A DNA stretch of 41,454 bases from Phenylobacterium sp. (GCF_025934275.1 NZ_JAICYI010000028.1:1-41454); one strand, 5' to 3'; positions 19,774 through 28,054 are shown, counted from the stretch's first letter. Translations and numbers: made by a program. Notes: generated from the sequence alone by a model not told the origin.

Positions 19774-20994
19774 GTGGCGGAACCCAAGAGTTTGGCGAAG
19801 ACGGCCACCGGCCCCCTCAAGGGGATCCGCATCCTCGACATGACCAGCGTCGTCAACGGCGCCTACGGCGTGCAGATCCTCGCCGACCAGGGCGCCGAGG
19901 TGATCAAGATCGAAGATCCGGTCGGCACCCGCGGCGGCGGCGGCGACATCATGCGCTGGAGCGGCCACATGCCCGAGGGCGCGCCGCGCGACATGGGCCC
20001 GATCTTCATGACGATCAACCGCAACAAGCGCTCGGTGGTCCTCGACCTGAAGAAGCCGGAGGCCAGGGCGGCGGTGCTGCGCCTGGCCAAGACCTGCGAC
20101 GCGGTGGTCTCCTCGGTGCGCTACGAGGGCCTGAAGCGGCTGGGCGTCGCCTACGAGGACATCGTCAAGGTGAAGCCCGACATCGTCTACGTGCACGCCG
20201 CGGGCTACGGCTCGGATGGCCCCTCCGCCGGGGAGCCCGCCTACGACGACCTGATCCAGTCCGCGTCCGGCTGCGCCGACATCCTGCCGCGCACCGACGG
20301 TAACCCCACGCCGCGCATCGTGCCGACGCTGATGGCCGACAAGGTCTCCGGGCTGTTCCTGTCGCAGGCGATCACCGCGGCCCTGCTGCACCGCCAGCGA
20401 ACCGGCGAGGGGCAGTTCGTGGAAGTGCCGATGCTGGAGTGCGTGACCAGCTTTCTGATGGTCGAGCACCTGTTCGACCACACCTTCGAGCCGCCCACCG
20501 GCCAGATGGGCTACACGCGGGTGGTCAATCCCAACCGCAAGCCGTTCAAGACCAAGGACGGCTACATCGGCCTGCTGCCCTACACCGACAAGCAGTGGGA
20601 CCAGTTCTTCGAGATCGCCGGCTGGGGCGAGACGATCGCCAAGGACCCGCGGTTCTCCGACTACACCACCCGCAACCGCCACGCCCGCGAGCTCTACGCC
20701 ATGGTCGAGACGGTGACCCAGGAGCGGACGACCCAGGAATGGCTCGAGCTTCTGAAGCCTCTGTCGATTCCGGTGGTGCGGACCAATCGCCTGGACGACC
20801 TGCAGGACGACGAGCACCTGAAGGCCGTGGGGCTGTTCGAGCTCTACGATCATCCCGACGTGGGGCCGTATCGGCAGATGCGCCCGCCTGTGAAGTTCGC
20901 CAAGACGCCGTCCGGCATCTATCGCCATCCGCCGCGGCTCGGCCAGCACACCGAGGAGGTGCTGGCGGAGATCAGCCAGGCCGAGGAGGCCTAG
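19774..20994 (+). CDS. Class III (CaiB/BaiF-type) CoA-transferase
   Basis: Moves CoA between carboxylic acids through an aspartyl-CoA thioester. The 406-residue product starts at GTG 19774 with GGGGAG 7 bp upstream; the open frame extends 39 bp further but lacks a better start. It shows GIRILDMTSVVNGAYGVQILADQGAEVIKIE at the N-terminus, NRNKRSVVLDLK, and the probable nucleophile D158 in EPAYDDLIQSASG. It is divergent from the dehydrogenase-crotonase pair across a 73-bp gap. It probably activates the substrate of this pathway or recycles CoA. Confidence 0.92.
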   Translation: MAEPKSLAKTATGPLKGIRILDMTSVVNGAYGVQILADQGAEVIKIEDPVGTRGGGGDIMRWSGHMPEGAPRDMGPIFMTINRNKRSVVLDLKKPEARAAVLRLAKTCDAVVSSVRYEGLKRLGVAYEDIVKVKPDIVYVHAAGYGSDGPSAGEPAYDDLIQSASGCADILPRTDGNPTPRIVPTLMADKVSGLFLSQAITAALLHRQRTGEGQFVEVPMLECVTSFLMVEHLFDHTFEPPTGQMGYTRVVNPNRKPFKTKDGYIGLLPYTDKQWDQFFEIAGWGETIAKDPRFSDYTTRNRHARELYAMVETVTQERTTQEWLELLKPLSIPVVRTNRLDDLQDDEHLKAVGLFELYDHPDVGPYRQMRPPVKFAKTPSGIYRHPPRLGQHTEEVLAEISQAEEA

Positions 20995-21048
20995 CGGAAC
21001 CCCGTTCGCGCACTATCTTCCCGTCTTGGCCGTGCGCTGGAGGGGAGG

Positions 21049-21609
21049 ATGCGCGTCGTGGTGGTGGGCACCTCGGGGTCCGGCAAGACGACCATGGCGA
21101 AGCGCCTTTCCCAGGCGCTGGGCGTGCGGCAGATCGAGCTCGACGCGATCAACTGGCAGGCGGGCTGGCGCGACCTCAACACCCACGATCGGGACGAGTT
21201 CGTGCGTCGGGTGGCGGAGGCCGCGGCCGGCGAGGCGTGGGTGTCGGACGGCAACTACGGCACGGTCCGCCACGTGCTCTGGCCGCGCGCGACGCACATG
21301 GTCTGGCTCGACTACGAGCGTCCGGTCGTCATGCGTCGCGTGCTGTGGCGATCCTTCTCCCGCGCCGTGACCGGCAACGAGCTCTGGCCCGGCACCGGCA
21401 ATAGGGAGAGCTTCGCCCGCTGGATCGACAAGGAGCATCCCATCCGCTGGGCCTGGGACAGCTTCCACGACCGCCGGCGCCGCTACGGCGAGGCGATGGC
21501 GAAGCTCGAGGCGGGCGGCGTCCCCGTCTACCGCCTGCGCCGCCCCCGCGAGGCCGAGCCGCTGATCGGGCGGCTCGCCGCGGAAGCCGGCGGAGCGGCC
21601 GCGGCCTAG
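21049..21609 (+). CDS. P-loop NTPase, adenylate kinase-like (topology-modulation family)
   Basis: A 186-residue nucleotide kinase-like protein with a Walker A loop GTSGSGKT (7-14), a following helix AKRLSQALG, and ELDAINWQAGWRD, a pattern seen in small adenylate-kinase-like proteins sometimes named topology modulation or FlaR. A WVSDGNYG motif and an arginine-rich lid (RPVVMRRVLWRSFSRAV) fit. The ATG at 21049 follows GGAGGGGAGG. It is 54 bp after the CoA-transferase. The substrate is not known, and no link to acyl-CoA metabolism is evident. Its stop overlaps that of the convergent gene at CTAG. Confidence 0.8.
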   Translation: MRVVVVGTSGSGKTTMAKRLSQALGVRQIELDAINWQAGWRDLNTHDRDEFVRRVAEAAAGEAWVSDGNYGTVRHVLWPRATHMVWLDYERPVVMRRVLWRSFSRAVTGNELWPGTGNRESFARWIDKEHPIRWAWDSFHDRRRRYGEAMAKLEAGGVPVYRLRRPREAEPLIGRLAAEAGGAAAA

Positions 21610-22028
21610 ACGGGCGCGAACACCGGGGCGGGGGGACCGCCGCCTTCGGTCGGCTGGAACTTCACTTTGACCTTCATGCCGATCTTCAGGGTCTCGGGGG
21701 TGACGTCGACGAAGTTGGTGAGCACCGAGGGCCCCTCGTTCAGCGTCACGTAGCCGATGGCGTAAGGGGCGGCGCCCGGCGAGCGGCGCATGATCGAATA
21801 GGTGTAGACGACGCCTTCGCCGGGGCTTTCCTCCCACACCGTCTCGCCGGAGGCGCAGAACGGGCAGTAGGTCCTGGGATACCAGTGCGCCTTGCCGCAG
21901 GCGGTGCAGCGCTTGATCAGGAATCGGCCTTCGCGGGCGGCGTCCCAGAAGGGCTTGGTCTCGACGCTCACCGCCGGCGAGGGGATCGGGCGCGACAGCG
22001 TCTTCGGGCGTTCCTGGGTCTCCGACAT
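21606..22028 (-). CDS. DUF35 OB-fold / zinc-ribbon acyl-CoA-associated protein
   Basis: A 140-residue protein with the rubredoxin-like zinc ribbon C41-x2-C44 and C55-x2-C58, followed by an OB-fold (GVVYTYSIMRR, YAIGYVTLNEG, VKVKFQP). Such DUF35 proteins bind and support thiolase-like partners, as in steroid side-chain aldolases (ChsH2-Ltp2) and some acetyl-CoA acetyltransferases. Here the thiolase-like gene lies one base upstream in the same direction. The ribosome site GGGAGG lies inside the end of that gene, so the two are probably coupled and form a complex. Confidence 0.9.
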   Translation of the reverse strand: MSETQERPKTLSRPIPSPAVSVETKPFWDAAREGRFLIKRCTACGKAHWYPRTYCPFCASGETVWEESPGEGVVYTYSIMRRSPGAAPYAIGYVTLNEGPSVLTNFVDVTPETLKIGMKVKVKFQPTEGGGPPAPVFAPV

Positions 22029-22029
22029 C

Positions 22030-23223
22030 TTACGCCTCCCGTTCCATGATCACCGTGGCCGAGCCGTGCCGGGTGCCGAGCGAGCCGCCGGTCCCATGCG
22101 CGATCGCCAGATCGCAGTTCTTCACCTGGACCTTCGGGTGCGCCTCGCCGCGCAACTGGCGGACCGCCTCGATCACCTTGGTGATGCCGCCGCGGTTGGT
22201 CGGGTGATTGTTGCACAGGCCCCCGCCGTCGGTGTTGAACGGCAGCTTGCCGACCCCGGAGATCAGGTTTCCGTCGGCGACGAATTTGCCGCCCTGACCC
22301 TTCTCGCAGAAGCCCAGGTCCTCGATCTGCATCAGCACCGTGATGGTGAAGCTGTCGTAGATGGAGGCGTACTTGATGTCGGCGGGCTTCACGCCGGCCT
22401 CGTCGAACGCCCGCGGCCCCGACCAGACGGCGCCGGAGTAGGTGAGGTCGAGGTCCTGGCCGCCGAGCGGCGACTTGGGCGCCTCGCCCGCGCCCATGAT
22501 CTTCACCTTCGGCCGTTTCAGCGACTTGGCGACCTCCGGCGAGGTGACGATCACCGCGCCGCCGCCGTCGGTGACCACGCAGCAGTCCATGAGGTGCAGC
22601 GGATCGGCGATCATCCGCGAGCTCACCACCTCCTCGACCGTGACGACGTCGCGCAGGAAGGCGTGCTCGTTCCACTGGGCGTGGTGGCTGGCCGCCACCT
22701 TGATCCAGGCGAGTTGCTCGGAGGTGGTGCCGTACTGGTGCATGTGGCGCATGGCGCACATGCCGTAGGTGTTGTGCGTCGAGCCGCCGTAGATGTTCTC
22801 GAAGCCGGCTTCCGGCGGCCCATCGGTCAGGCCGGGCGCGGCGCTCGGCGCCATGCGCGCGCCGGGCCGACCGCCGCCGTGGCGCGGGCGGCCGGCCAGG
22901 GTGATCAGCGCCGCCTGGCACTTGCCTTCCGCGATGGCCTGGGCGGCGTGGCCGACGTGGACGATGTAGGAGGAGCCGCCGGTCTCGGTGGAATCCATGT
23001 GGCGGACGTTCTTCAGGCCCATGTAGTCGATCATCGACATGCCGCCGAAGCCAGGCGCGTCTCCGGCGCAGAAGTAGCCGTCGATGTCGTCCTTCTCGAG
23101 GCCCGCGTCGGCCAGCGCGCCGAGCGCGCATTCCATGTGCAGCTGCGGGGTGGAGGTGTCGGGGGCGTCGCGGAGCGGATGCTCGAACGCCCCCATGATG
23201 TAGGCCTTGCCCTTGATGCTCAT
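22030..23223 (-). CDS. Thiolase-like protein (acetyl-CoA acetyltransferase / lipid-transfer type)
   Basis: A 397-residue thiolase-fold protein, starting MSIKGKAYIMGAFEHP after a GGGGAGGATT ribosome site. The C-terminal AHGTGGSLGTRHGSATV is typical of the DUF35-associated thiolase branch. Where SCP2-type thiolases carry the nucleophilic cysteine (NNNCATGSS), this protein reads DSTETGGSS (77-85), so that cysteine is absent. Proteins of this branch include retro-aldolases such as Ltp2 as well as poorly characterised acetyltransferases. Together with the DUF35 gene it likely acts on a branched or cyclic acyl-CoA. Which reaction it runs cannot be told from sequence. Confidence 0.87.
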   Translation of the reverse strand: MSIKGKAYIMGAFEHPLRDAPDTSTPQLHMECALGALADAGLEKDDIDGYFCAGDAPGFGGMSMIDYMGLKNVRHMDSTETGGSSYIVHVGHAAQAIAEGKCQAALITLAGRPRHGGGRPGARMAPSAAPGLTDGPPEAGFENIYGGSTHNTYGMCAMRHMHQYGTTSEQLAWIKVAASHHAQWNEHAFLRDVVTVEEVVSSRMIADPLHLMDCCVVTDGGGAVIVTSPEVAKSLKRPKVKIMGAGEAPKSPLGGQDLDLTYSGAVWSGPRAFDEAGVKPADIKYASIYDSFTITVLMQIEDLGFCEKGQGGKFVADGNLISGVGKLPFNTDGGGLCNNHPTNRGGITKVIEAVRQLRGEAHPKVQVKNCDLAIAHGTGGSLGTRHGSATVIMEREA

Positions 23224-23308
23224 AATCCTCCCCGAATGAGGGTTCAGAAGAATGCGCAAGGCCTTAGCGCGCACGCGCGGGCCCGTCACCTGTGCGCTCG
23301 GCGGAAAT

Positions 23309-24790
23309 CTACGCCGGCTGGTTCTGCTTCATCGCCGCTATGCGGGCGTCCCTGAGCGCTGTGCGGCGCACCTTGCCCGCGTCGTCGCGCACCGGCTCGT
23401 CGACGAACTCGTACGAGCGCGGCTGCTTGTAGGTGACCAGCCGCTCGGCGAGGTGCGCCTTGAGGCTCGCATCGTCCACCTCGCCCTTGGCGTTGACGAT
23501 CGCGTGGATGCGGGCGCCCAGGTCCTCGTCCGGCAGGCCGATGACGGCGCAGGACTGCACCGCCGGGTGGGCTTCCAGGGCGGCCTCGATCTCCGCAGGA
23601 TAGACGTTGGAGCCGCCGACCAGGATCATGTCGGTGCGGCGGTCCGCGAGATAGAGATAGCCGTCGGCGTCGAACCAGCCGAGATCGCCCAGGCTCTCCC
23701 AGCCGCCGGGCAGCGTCTTGGGCGTCGCGCCCACGTACTTGTAGCTGGGCGGCGTTCCCGGCGCGCGGCGCATGTAGATCTCCCCGGTCTGGCCGGCCGG
23801 CACTTCGTCTCCGGCCTCGTCGAAGATCTTCATCTCGCCGAAGGTCACCCTGCCGACGGACCCCGGGTGGTCCAGCCACTCGGCGCCGTTGATGATCGTC
23901 ACCGCCTGGGCCTCGGTGCCGGCGTAGAGCTCCATGACGGTCTCGGGCCCGACCCAGTGGATCCAGGCCTCCTTCAGCCAGGCGGGGCAGGGCGCGGCCA
24001 TGTGCCAGAGGGTCTCCAGGCTGGAGAGGTCGTACCCGGCTCGCACCTCCGGCGGCAGATGCCAGATGCGGTTCATCATCGTGGGCACGAGGTAGAGCCA
24101 GGTCGCCTTGCGGCGGGCCACCTCGGCCAGCGTCGCTTCCGGGTCGAACCGCGGCATCACCGCCACATGCGCGCCGAGCTGGGTGGCGCTCATCATCATC
24201 CCGAATGGGGCGTTGTGGTACATCGGCGCCGGCAGCACGACGATGCTGTCTGGCTTGATCCGGAAGCCGCCGGCCTCCGGCGTCTCCTTCGGCGAGACGC
24301 CCGGCTGACCGGCCAGGATCAGCTTCGGCCGGCCGGTCGAGCCGCCGGAGGTGGGCGCCTTGGAGATCGGCGGGACGGCGTCGGGCAGGTCGCTGTCGTC
24401 CTGGCTCATCGCCATCAGGCTTTCGGCGGTCAGCAGCGGCCGGTCGATCTGGTGCTTGAACTCGCCGATCACCACCGGCGTCCCCGCCAGATCCATGATC
24501 GCTTCGAGCTCGGCCTTGGGCAGACGGTAGGAGATCGGCTGCGGCGTCGCCCCGAGCTTCCAGATGCCGTAGCAGGCCTCGACGAAGCCGACGCTGTTCG
24601 GCAGGCCGAGCGTCACCAGGTCCCCCTGTTTCACGCCCAGCGCCGCGAGCGCCCGGGCGATGCGGTTGGTCCGCCGGTGCAGGTCCGCATAGGTGAGCGT
24701 CTGGTCGCCGCAGCTGACGGCCGGCGCATTCGCCTGGACGCGGGCGTGCTGCGCGAGCTTGGCGCCGAAGGAGATCAGGTCGTCGGACAT
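23309..24790 (-). CDS. Acyl-CoA synthetase (AMP-binding, ANL superfamily)
   Basis: Activates a carboxylic acid to its CoA thioester via an acyl-adenylate; 493 residues. The P-loop motif is TSGGSTGRPKLI near residue 167, the A5 motif MELYAGTEAQ lies near 290, and ESLGDLGWFDADGYLYLADRRTDMI (A7/A8 hinge) is near 390. The C-terminal lysine is in GKVRRTALRDA rather than the common GKV-x-K spacing, so the A10 lysine may be replaced. It is 85 bp downstream of the thiolase-like start and codirectional, so it may be transcribed upstream of the thiolase-DUF35 pair as the activating enzyme. Confidence 0.9.
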   Translation of the reverse strand: MSDDLISFGAKLAQHARVQANAPAVSCGDQTLTYADLHRRTNRIARALAALGVKQGDLVTLGLPNSVGFVEACYGIWKLGATPQPISYRLPKAELEAIMDLAGTPVVIGEFKHQIDRPLLTAESLMAMSQDDSDLPDAVPPISKAPTSGGSTGRPKLILAGQPGVSPKETPEAGGFRIKPDSIVVLPAPMYHNAPFGMMMSATQLGAHVAVMPRFDPEATLAEVARRKATWLYLVPTMMNRIWHLPPEVRAGYDLSSLETLWHMAAPCPAWLKEAWIHWVGPETVMELYAGTEAQAVTIINGAEWLDHPGSVGRVTFGEMKIFDEAGDEVPAGQTGEIYMRRAPGTPPSYKYVGATPKTLPGGWESLGDLGWFDADGYLYLADRRTDMILVGGSNVYPAEIEAALEAHPAVQSCAVIGLPDEDLGARIHAIVNAKGEVDDASLKAHLAERLVTYKQPRSYEFVDEPVRDDAGKVRRTALRDARIAAMKQNQPA

Positions 24791-24824
24791 CGGGTCGGTC
24801 TCTTGGGTTGGGGTTGGTCTGTCT

Positions 24825-26096
24825 TCATCCGGCCGGGAAGCGCAGCGGCGCCTTCGGCGGGGTCCAGATACGGGCGGAATCCAGCGGCGAGGCGATGACG
24901 AGATGGCCGCCGAAGTTGGCGCGGCGCATGCCTTCCACCTCGTAGAGCGCCTCGAAGGCCTGGGCGCGGCCGGCTCCGCGCCGGACCGCTTTCAGCACCT
25001 GCGGCGTCGTCATGGCTTCGGCGGTCTGCATCAGCCCCATGTCGCGGGCGCCGGCGAGGATCACGATGCGGTTGCCGTCCGGGCCCTGAAAGGCGGCGAA
25101 ATAACCGAAGTCGCGCTGGCTCGCCTGGCCGTCGACAGGGCCGCCCTCCTGGCTCGCGTAGCGCCGGCCCGTCCGGCTGTCGATCAGCTCGTCGTAGGTT
25201 TCGCCCACCCGGAACCTGGAGCCAGCGAACACCGGATCCCGCAGCATCCGCAATCCCGAGAGATAGCCCACGTAGAGCACGTCGTTGCGCTTCAGCATCT
25301 CCGGCGTCAGGTTCGAGGCGGTGATGACGCGCACCTGGTCGCGGGCCGAGGCCTTCGGGGCCAGCACCGGCAGCACGTCGCGCAGCGCCGCCGCCGCGCC
25401 GACCGGCAGGTAGAAGAGGTCGAGGTCGCGATAGCGGCCGACCATCTCCGGGTGGTCCATCAGCCAGTCGTCGAGATCGGCGGGGGAGTTGATGCCGTAC
25501 TCGCGGACCAGCCGCCCCGCGCCGGTCGCCTGGTCGAGGTCGCCGAAGATGTAGTAGTCGCCCACCACCACCAGCAGCGGCCGCTGGTCGCCCAGCACCT
25601 GCGCCCAGGGCGCCGCGCGGCGCACAGCCCCGTAGTCGCCGTCCCGGTGGGTGGCCCACCAACCCGCCCAGGCCAGGACGTTGGCGGCGAGCAGCGCGGC
25701 GGCCCACGGCCACAGTCGGGCCAGGCTCCGCCGGCCCGTGGCGACCGGGGCCGCCTCGGCCTCCTCCCGGGCCATCACCACGAGGCGGTACTCGCCGCGG
25801 GGCGCGGCGAGCCGCAGCTCGTCGTCGCGTCCCGGGCCGGCGTAGTAATCCTCCAGCTTCCGGCGCAGCCGATGAACCGCCACCCGCACCGAGGCGTCCT
25901 GCGCCCCGTCGAAGCCGGCGTCGCGGCCGAACACGGCCGCCGCCACCTCGAACTCCTTCGGCTTCAGGCCGCCCTCGGAGGCCGCGGCGAGATAGTCGAA
26001 CAGCCGGTTGAGCACGTCCGAACGGCCGAGCGCCTGGCGGCGGCGGAGTTCCGCGGCCAGCGCCCCGATGCCACCCTGGTCGAGCCGAAGTTCCAA
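24825..26096 (-). CDS. Membrane-anchored winged-helix regulator
   Basis: A 423-residue one-component regulator. Residues about 27-108 form an OmpR-like winged helix of the type LKPKEFEVAAAVFGR ... DASVRVAVHRLRRKLEDYY ... GEYRLVV. This pattern, with its conserved VFGR and RLRRKL, is common in CadC/ToxR-like and acidobacterial proteins. A basic stretch and one membrane helix follow (129-148, WPWAAALLAANVLAWAGWW). A ~275-residue C-terminal domain, probably periplasmic, then follows with LVVVGDYYIFGD, VLYVGYLSGL and NRIVILAGARDMG. The apparent start is TTG 26096. It is divergent from a cytochrome c' -like lipoprotein gene, a likely target. Confidence 0.8.
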   Translation of the reverse strand: MELRLDQGGIGALAAELRRRQALGRSDVLNRLFDYLAAASEGGLKPKEFEVAAAVFGRDAGFDGAQDASVRVAVHRLRRKLEDYYAGPGRDDELRLAAPRGEYRLVVMAREEAEAAPVATGRRSLARLWPWAAALLAANVLAWAGWWATHRDGDYGAVRRAAPWAQVLGDQRPLLVVVGDYYIFGDLDQATGAGRLVREYGINSPADLDDWLMDHPEMVGRYRDLDLFYLPVGAAAALRDVLPVLAPKASARDQVRVITASNLTPEMLKRNDVLYVGYLSGLRMLRDPVFAGSRFRVGETYDELIDSRTGRRYASQEGGPVDGQASQRDFGYFAAFQGPDGNRIVILAGARDMGLMQTAEAMTTPQVLKAVRRGAGRAQAFEALYEVEGMRRANFGGHLVIASPLDSARIWTPPKAPLRFPAG

Positions 26097-26098
26097 GC

Positions 26099-26120
26099 TG
26101 TAACGTCCGTGTAACGTCGC
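26099..26120. repeat. Tandem 11-bp direct repeat, candidate operator
   Basis: Two units TGTAACGTCCG and TGTAACGTCGC follow each other directly. Nine of 11 bases are identical (TGTAACGTC). A weaker TAAC recurs in phase at 26134-26137. An 11-bp period is what tandem OmpR/PhoB-type winged helices recognise, and the repeat sits beside the winged-helix gene start, in the gap shared with the divergent cytochrome gene. It could be the autoregulatory site; this is inference. Confidence 0.5.
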
Positions 26121-26199
26121 CTGACACCGTTCTTAACCGGACAGAGACCAGCTTGGCAAAGTATCCGCGCTCTCGACGTCCGAACTCGGGGATTCGATC

Positions 26200-26793
26200 T
26201 TGAAGCGCCTACTCACTTTCGCGGCCGCGGCCGCGCTGCTTGCGGCCTGCTCGCCGCAGAAGCCCGCCCAGCCGACTGCGGCCGGAATCCAGCTCTCGCC
26301 CATGGCGAAGCTCAACACAGACCTGCCGATGGACGAGTTCATGGGCCACGTGGTCGACCCGCAGTCGTTCATCTACTGGGGGGGCTCCGGCACCGTCGAG
26401 ACCGCCAAGGGAATGCAGGATTTGTCGCCGACCACCGACGAGGGCTGGGAGAAGCTGGAGAGCGCCGCGGCCACCCTGATCGAGGCGGGAAACATGCTGC
26501 AGCTGCCGGGTCGCGCCCGGCATTTGCCCGATCATCCGGACAGCGACTGGTACAAGCACGCTCAGACGCTCAGCCAGCTCGCCGTGGTCGCCAAGGCGGC
26601 GGCTGAAAAGCACGACAAGGCCGGCGTCTACAAGTCCGGCGCTGACCTCTACGGCGAATGCACCTCCTGCCATGAGGAGTACGTCATCCAGCCGCAGATC
26701 AAGGCCAACGGCCCGGCCCAGGGCAAACCGCTGCCCGACTGGCCGGCCGACGTGAAGGCCCGGCAGCAGGCCTATGCCGCCAAACAGAAGTAG
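26200..26793 (+). CDS. Cytochrome c'-like lipoprotein
   Basis: A 197-residue predicted lipoprotein: signal peptide KRLLTFAAAAALLAAC with the lipid-modified cysteine at C17. A single heme c motif CTSCH (154-158) lies near the C-terminus in a context (GADLYGECTSCHEEYV) like cytochrome c', a four-helix-bundle gas- or electron-binding protein. The middle is helical (GWEKLESAAATLIEAGNMLQLPGRA; LSQLAVVAKAAAEKHDKAG). The start is TTG 26200, with GGGGA 9 bp upstream. The divergent membrane regulator shares its upstream region. It might bind NO or oxygen, or pass electrons to the oxidase; neither is shown. Confidence 0.82.
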   Translation: MKRLLTFAAAAALLAACSPQKPAQPTAAGIQLSPMAKLNTDLPMDEFMGHVVDPQSFIYWGGSGTVETAKGMQDLSPTTDEGWEKLESAAATLIEAGNMLQLPGRARHLPDHPDSDWYKHAQTLSQLAVVAKAAAEKHDKAGVYKSGADLYGECTSCHEEYVIQPQIKANGPAQGKPLPDWPADVKARQQAYAAKQK

Positions 26794-26923
26794 GCCCCCG
26801 ATCGATGAGCTTGCGCGCCCGTCTGCAATCTCGGTCCCGGGGCGGCGGCTTACTTCGACCTCGCTCCGCCCCGCCTCACGCTGACGGCCGAGGTCTAGGC
26901 GGAGCGGCGCCCGCGCGGCCGGG

Positions 26924-27472
26924 CTAGTGCTTTGCGGGTCCCGGATCGGGCTGCGGCGCCGGCAGTTGCTTCCAGGCGGCGGCCGCCGCCGGCGGCAGCT
27001 TGTCCATGTGCTTGAGGAACAATGCGATCGTCCAGATCTGGCGATCGTCCAGCGCGCCGGCCCACGAGGGCATGCCGGTCAACCGGATGCCGTGCTTGAC
27101 TTTCCAGAAGGTGTAGGCCTCGGGATCGTCCTCCACGCCTTCGGTCGCGAGCTGCGGCGGCGCGGGATACTCGCCTCGCGCGATCGCCGAGGCGGCCGCA
27201 TCGCCCGCCGCGACGCCATGGCAGACGGCGCAGTGCTCGCCGTAGAGCTTCACCCCTTCCACGAAACTGGCTTCGGTCGCAGGCACGGGATTGGGCCCTT
27301 TGGGCGCATCGCGCCTCAGCGTCGCGCCGAGCGATGCGCGCGCGGCCCAGGTCTCCAGGCCGCCGGCCTTCGCGTCGGCGTTGGCCGGGACCATGCCGCT
27401 ATGGAGCAGGGCGTAGCCCAGGACGAGCGCGACGACGATGGTCGCCACGATGCCGAGGATGAAGCCGCGCAT
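26924..27472 (-). CDS. Membrane-anchored cytochrome c
   Basis: A 182-residue monoheme cytochrome. It has an N-terminal membrane helix (FILGIVATIVVALVLGYALL, 4-23) that probably acts as an uncleaved anchor, with the heme motif CAVCH at 81-85. The downstream block RLTGMPSWAGALDDRQIWTIALFL contains the likely axial methionine. It resembles the last cytochrome of this window (40729-41298), which has the same layout and a GMPSW/AMPAW motif. A clear AAGGAAG ribosome site precedes ATG 27472. It stands alone, downstream of the 582-bp gap beside ppsA. Likely role: electron transfer to a terminal oxidase. Confidence 0.88.
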   Translation of the reverse strand: MRGFILGIVATIVVALVLGYALLHSGMVPANADAKAGGLETWAARASLGATLRRDAPKGPNPVPATEASFVEGVKLYGEHCAVCHGVAAGDAAASAIARGEYPAPPQLATEGVEDDPEAYTFWKVKHGIRLTGMPSWAGALDDRQIWTIALFLKHMDKLPPAAAAAWKQLPAPQPDPGPAKH

Positions 27473-28054
27473 CGTCTTGCTTCCTTTCGACGGCGCGGAC
27501 GTGCGAGGTCCGCAGCATGCTCAAGCTTCAAGCCCCCGGCTCGCCAAGTTGTTCCCTGGGCTGCGACGCTGTCCCGGGCCGGCGACCCGCTCCCGCGGCG
27601 GCCACGCGGGGCCCGCGCCTCTTCGCGATCTCACCAAGACGCCGGATCGGGACCTCGGCCGCTGGCTCGACGACCTCGCACCGTTGTCCCGCTGACTTGC
27701 CGCTCAGCAGGACAGGAACAGCGGCAGCGGCGGCCGTGTCAGCATCGTGCGCGTGACGCCGAGTATCGCCTCAGCGATATGTGGCCGGCTGTAGGCGCCA
27801 AGCGGGCCGATCCACCAAGCCATATGGAAAGCGCCCCGGCGTCGCGGACGTCGGGCGCCATCGAGCCCGCCGCGCTCGGGAGAGATCAGGCGGCCTCTAT
27901 CTCGACGGTCTTGGTCTGGGCGCCGGCCCGCTTGAGTCCATCCCGCATTTTGCAGACGAAATAGAGACCCACCCCCTGCGGCCGCCTTTCGCAAGGTCAA
28001 GGCGCTCGCGAAGCAGAAGGTATTTCTCGTCCGGTTGGCTCCCGGTCAACAACG
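27473..28054. other. 582-bp gap with decayed coding sequence
   Basis: Between the cytochrome c start and the ppsA stop there is no intact gene. The left part must contain the cytochrome promoter, which I could not assign. 27704-27838 is a universal-stress-protein relic on the minus strand, described separately. Between the relic and ppsA the minus-strand frames are short and broken. No convincing terminator or FNR-type box was seen here. Confidence 0.6.
27704..27838 (-). pseudogene. Universal stress protein C-terminal relic
   Basis: About 45 residues on the minus strand end in GAYSRPHIAEAILG-VTRTMLTRPPLPLFLS and a stop. This matches the C-terminal ATP-binding/dimer strand of UspA proteins (GxYGHSRLREAILGGVTR...PVPVL). 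One glycine of the ILGG pair is missing, and no start or upstream UspA core (no DxAP motif, no first strand) can be found in frame. The fragment is therefore read as the remnant of a lost usp gene. Intact usp genes are often found with ppsA and pfkB in FNR/Dos-type regulons, which fits the neighbours. Confidence 0.55.

Noticed and set aside
26804..26923. Short frame between the cytochrome c' and cytochrome c genes
   Set aside because: About 40 codons of arginine-rich sequence without homology signals; likely non-coding spacer.
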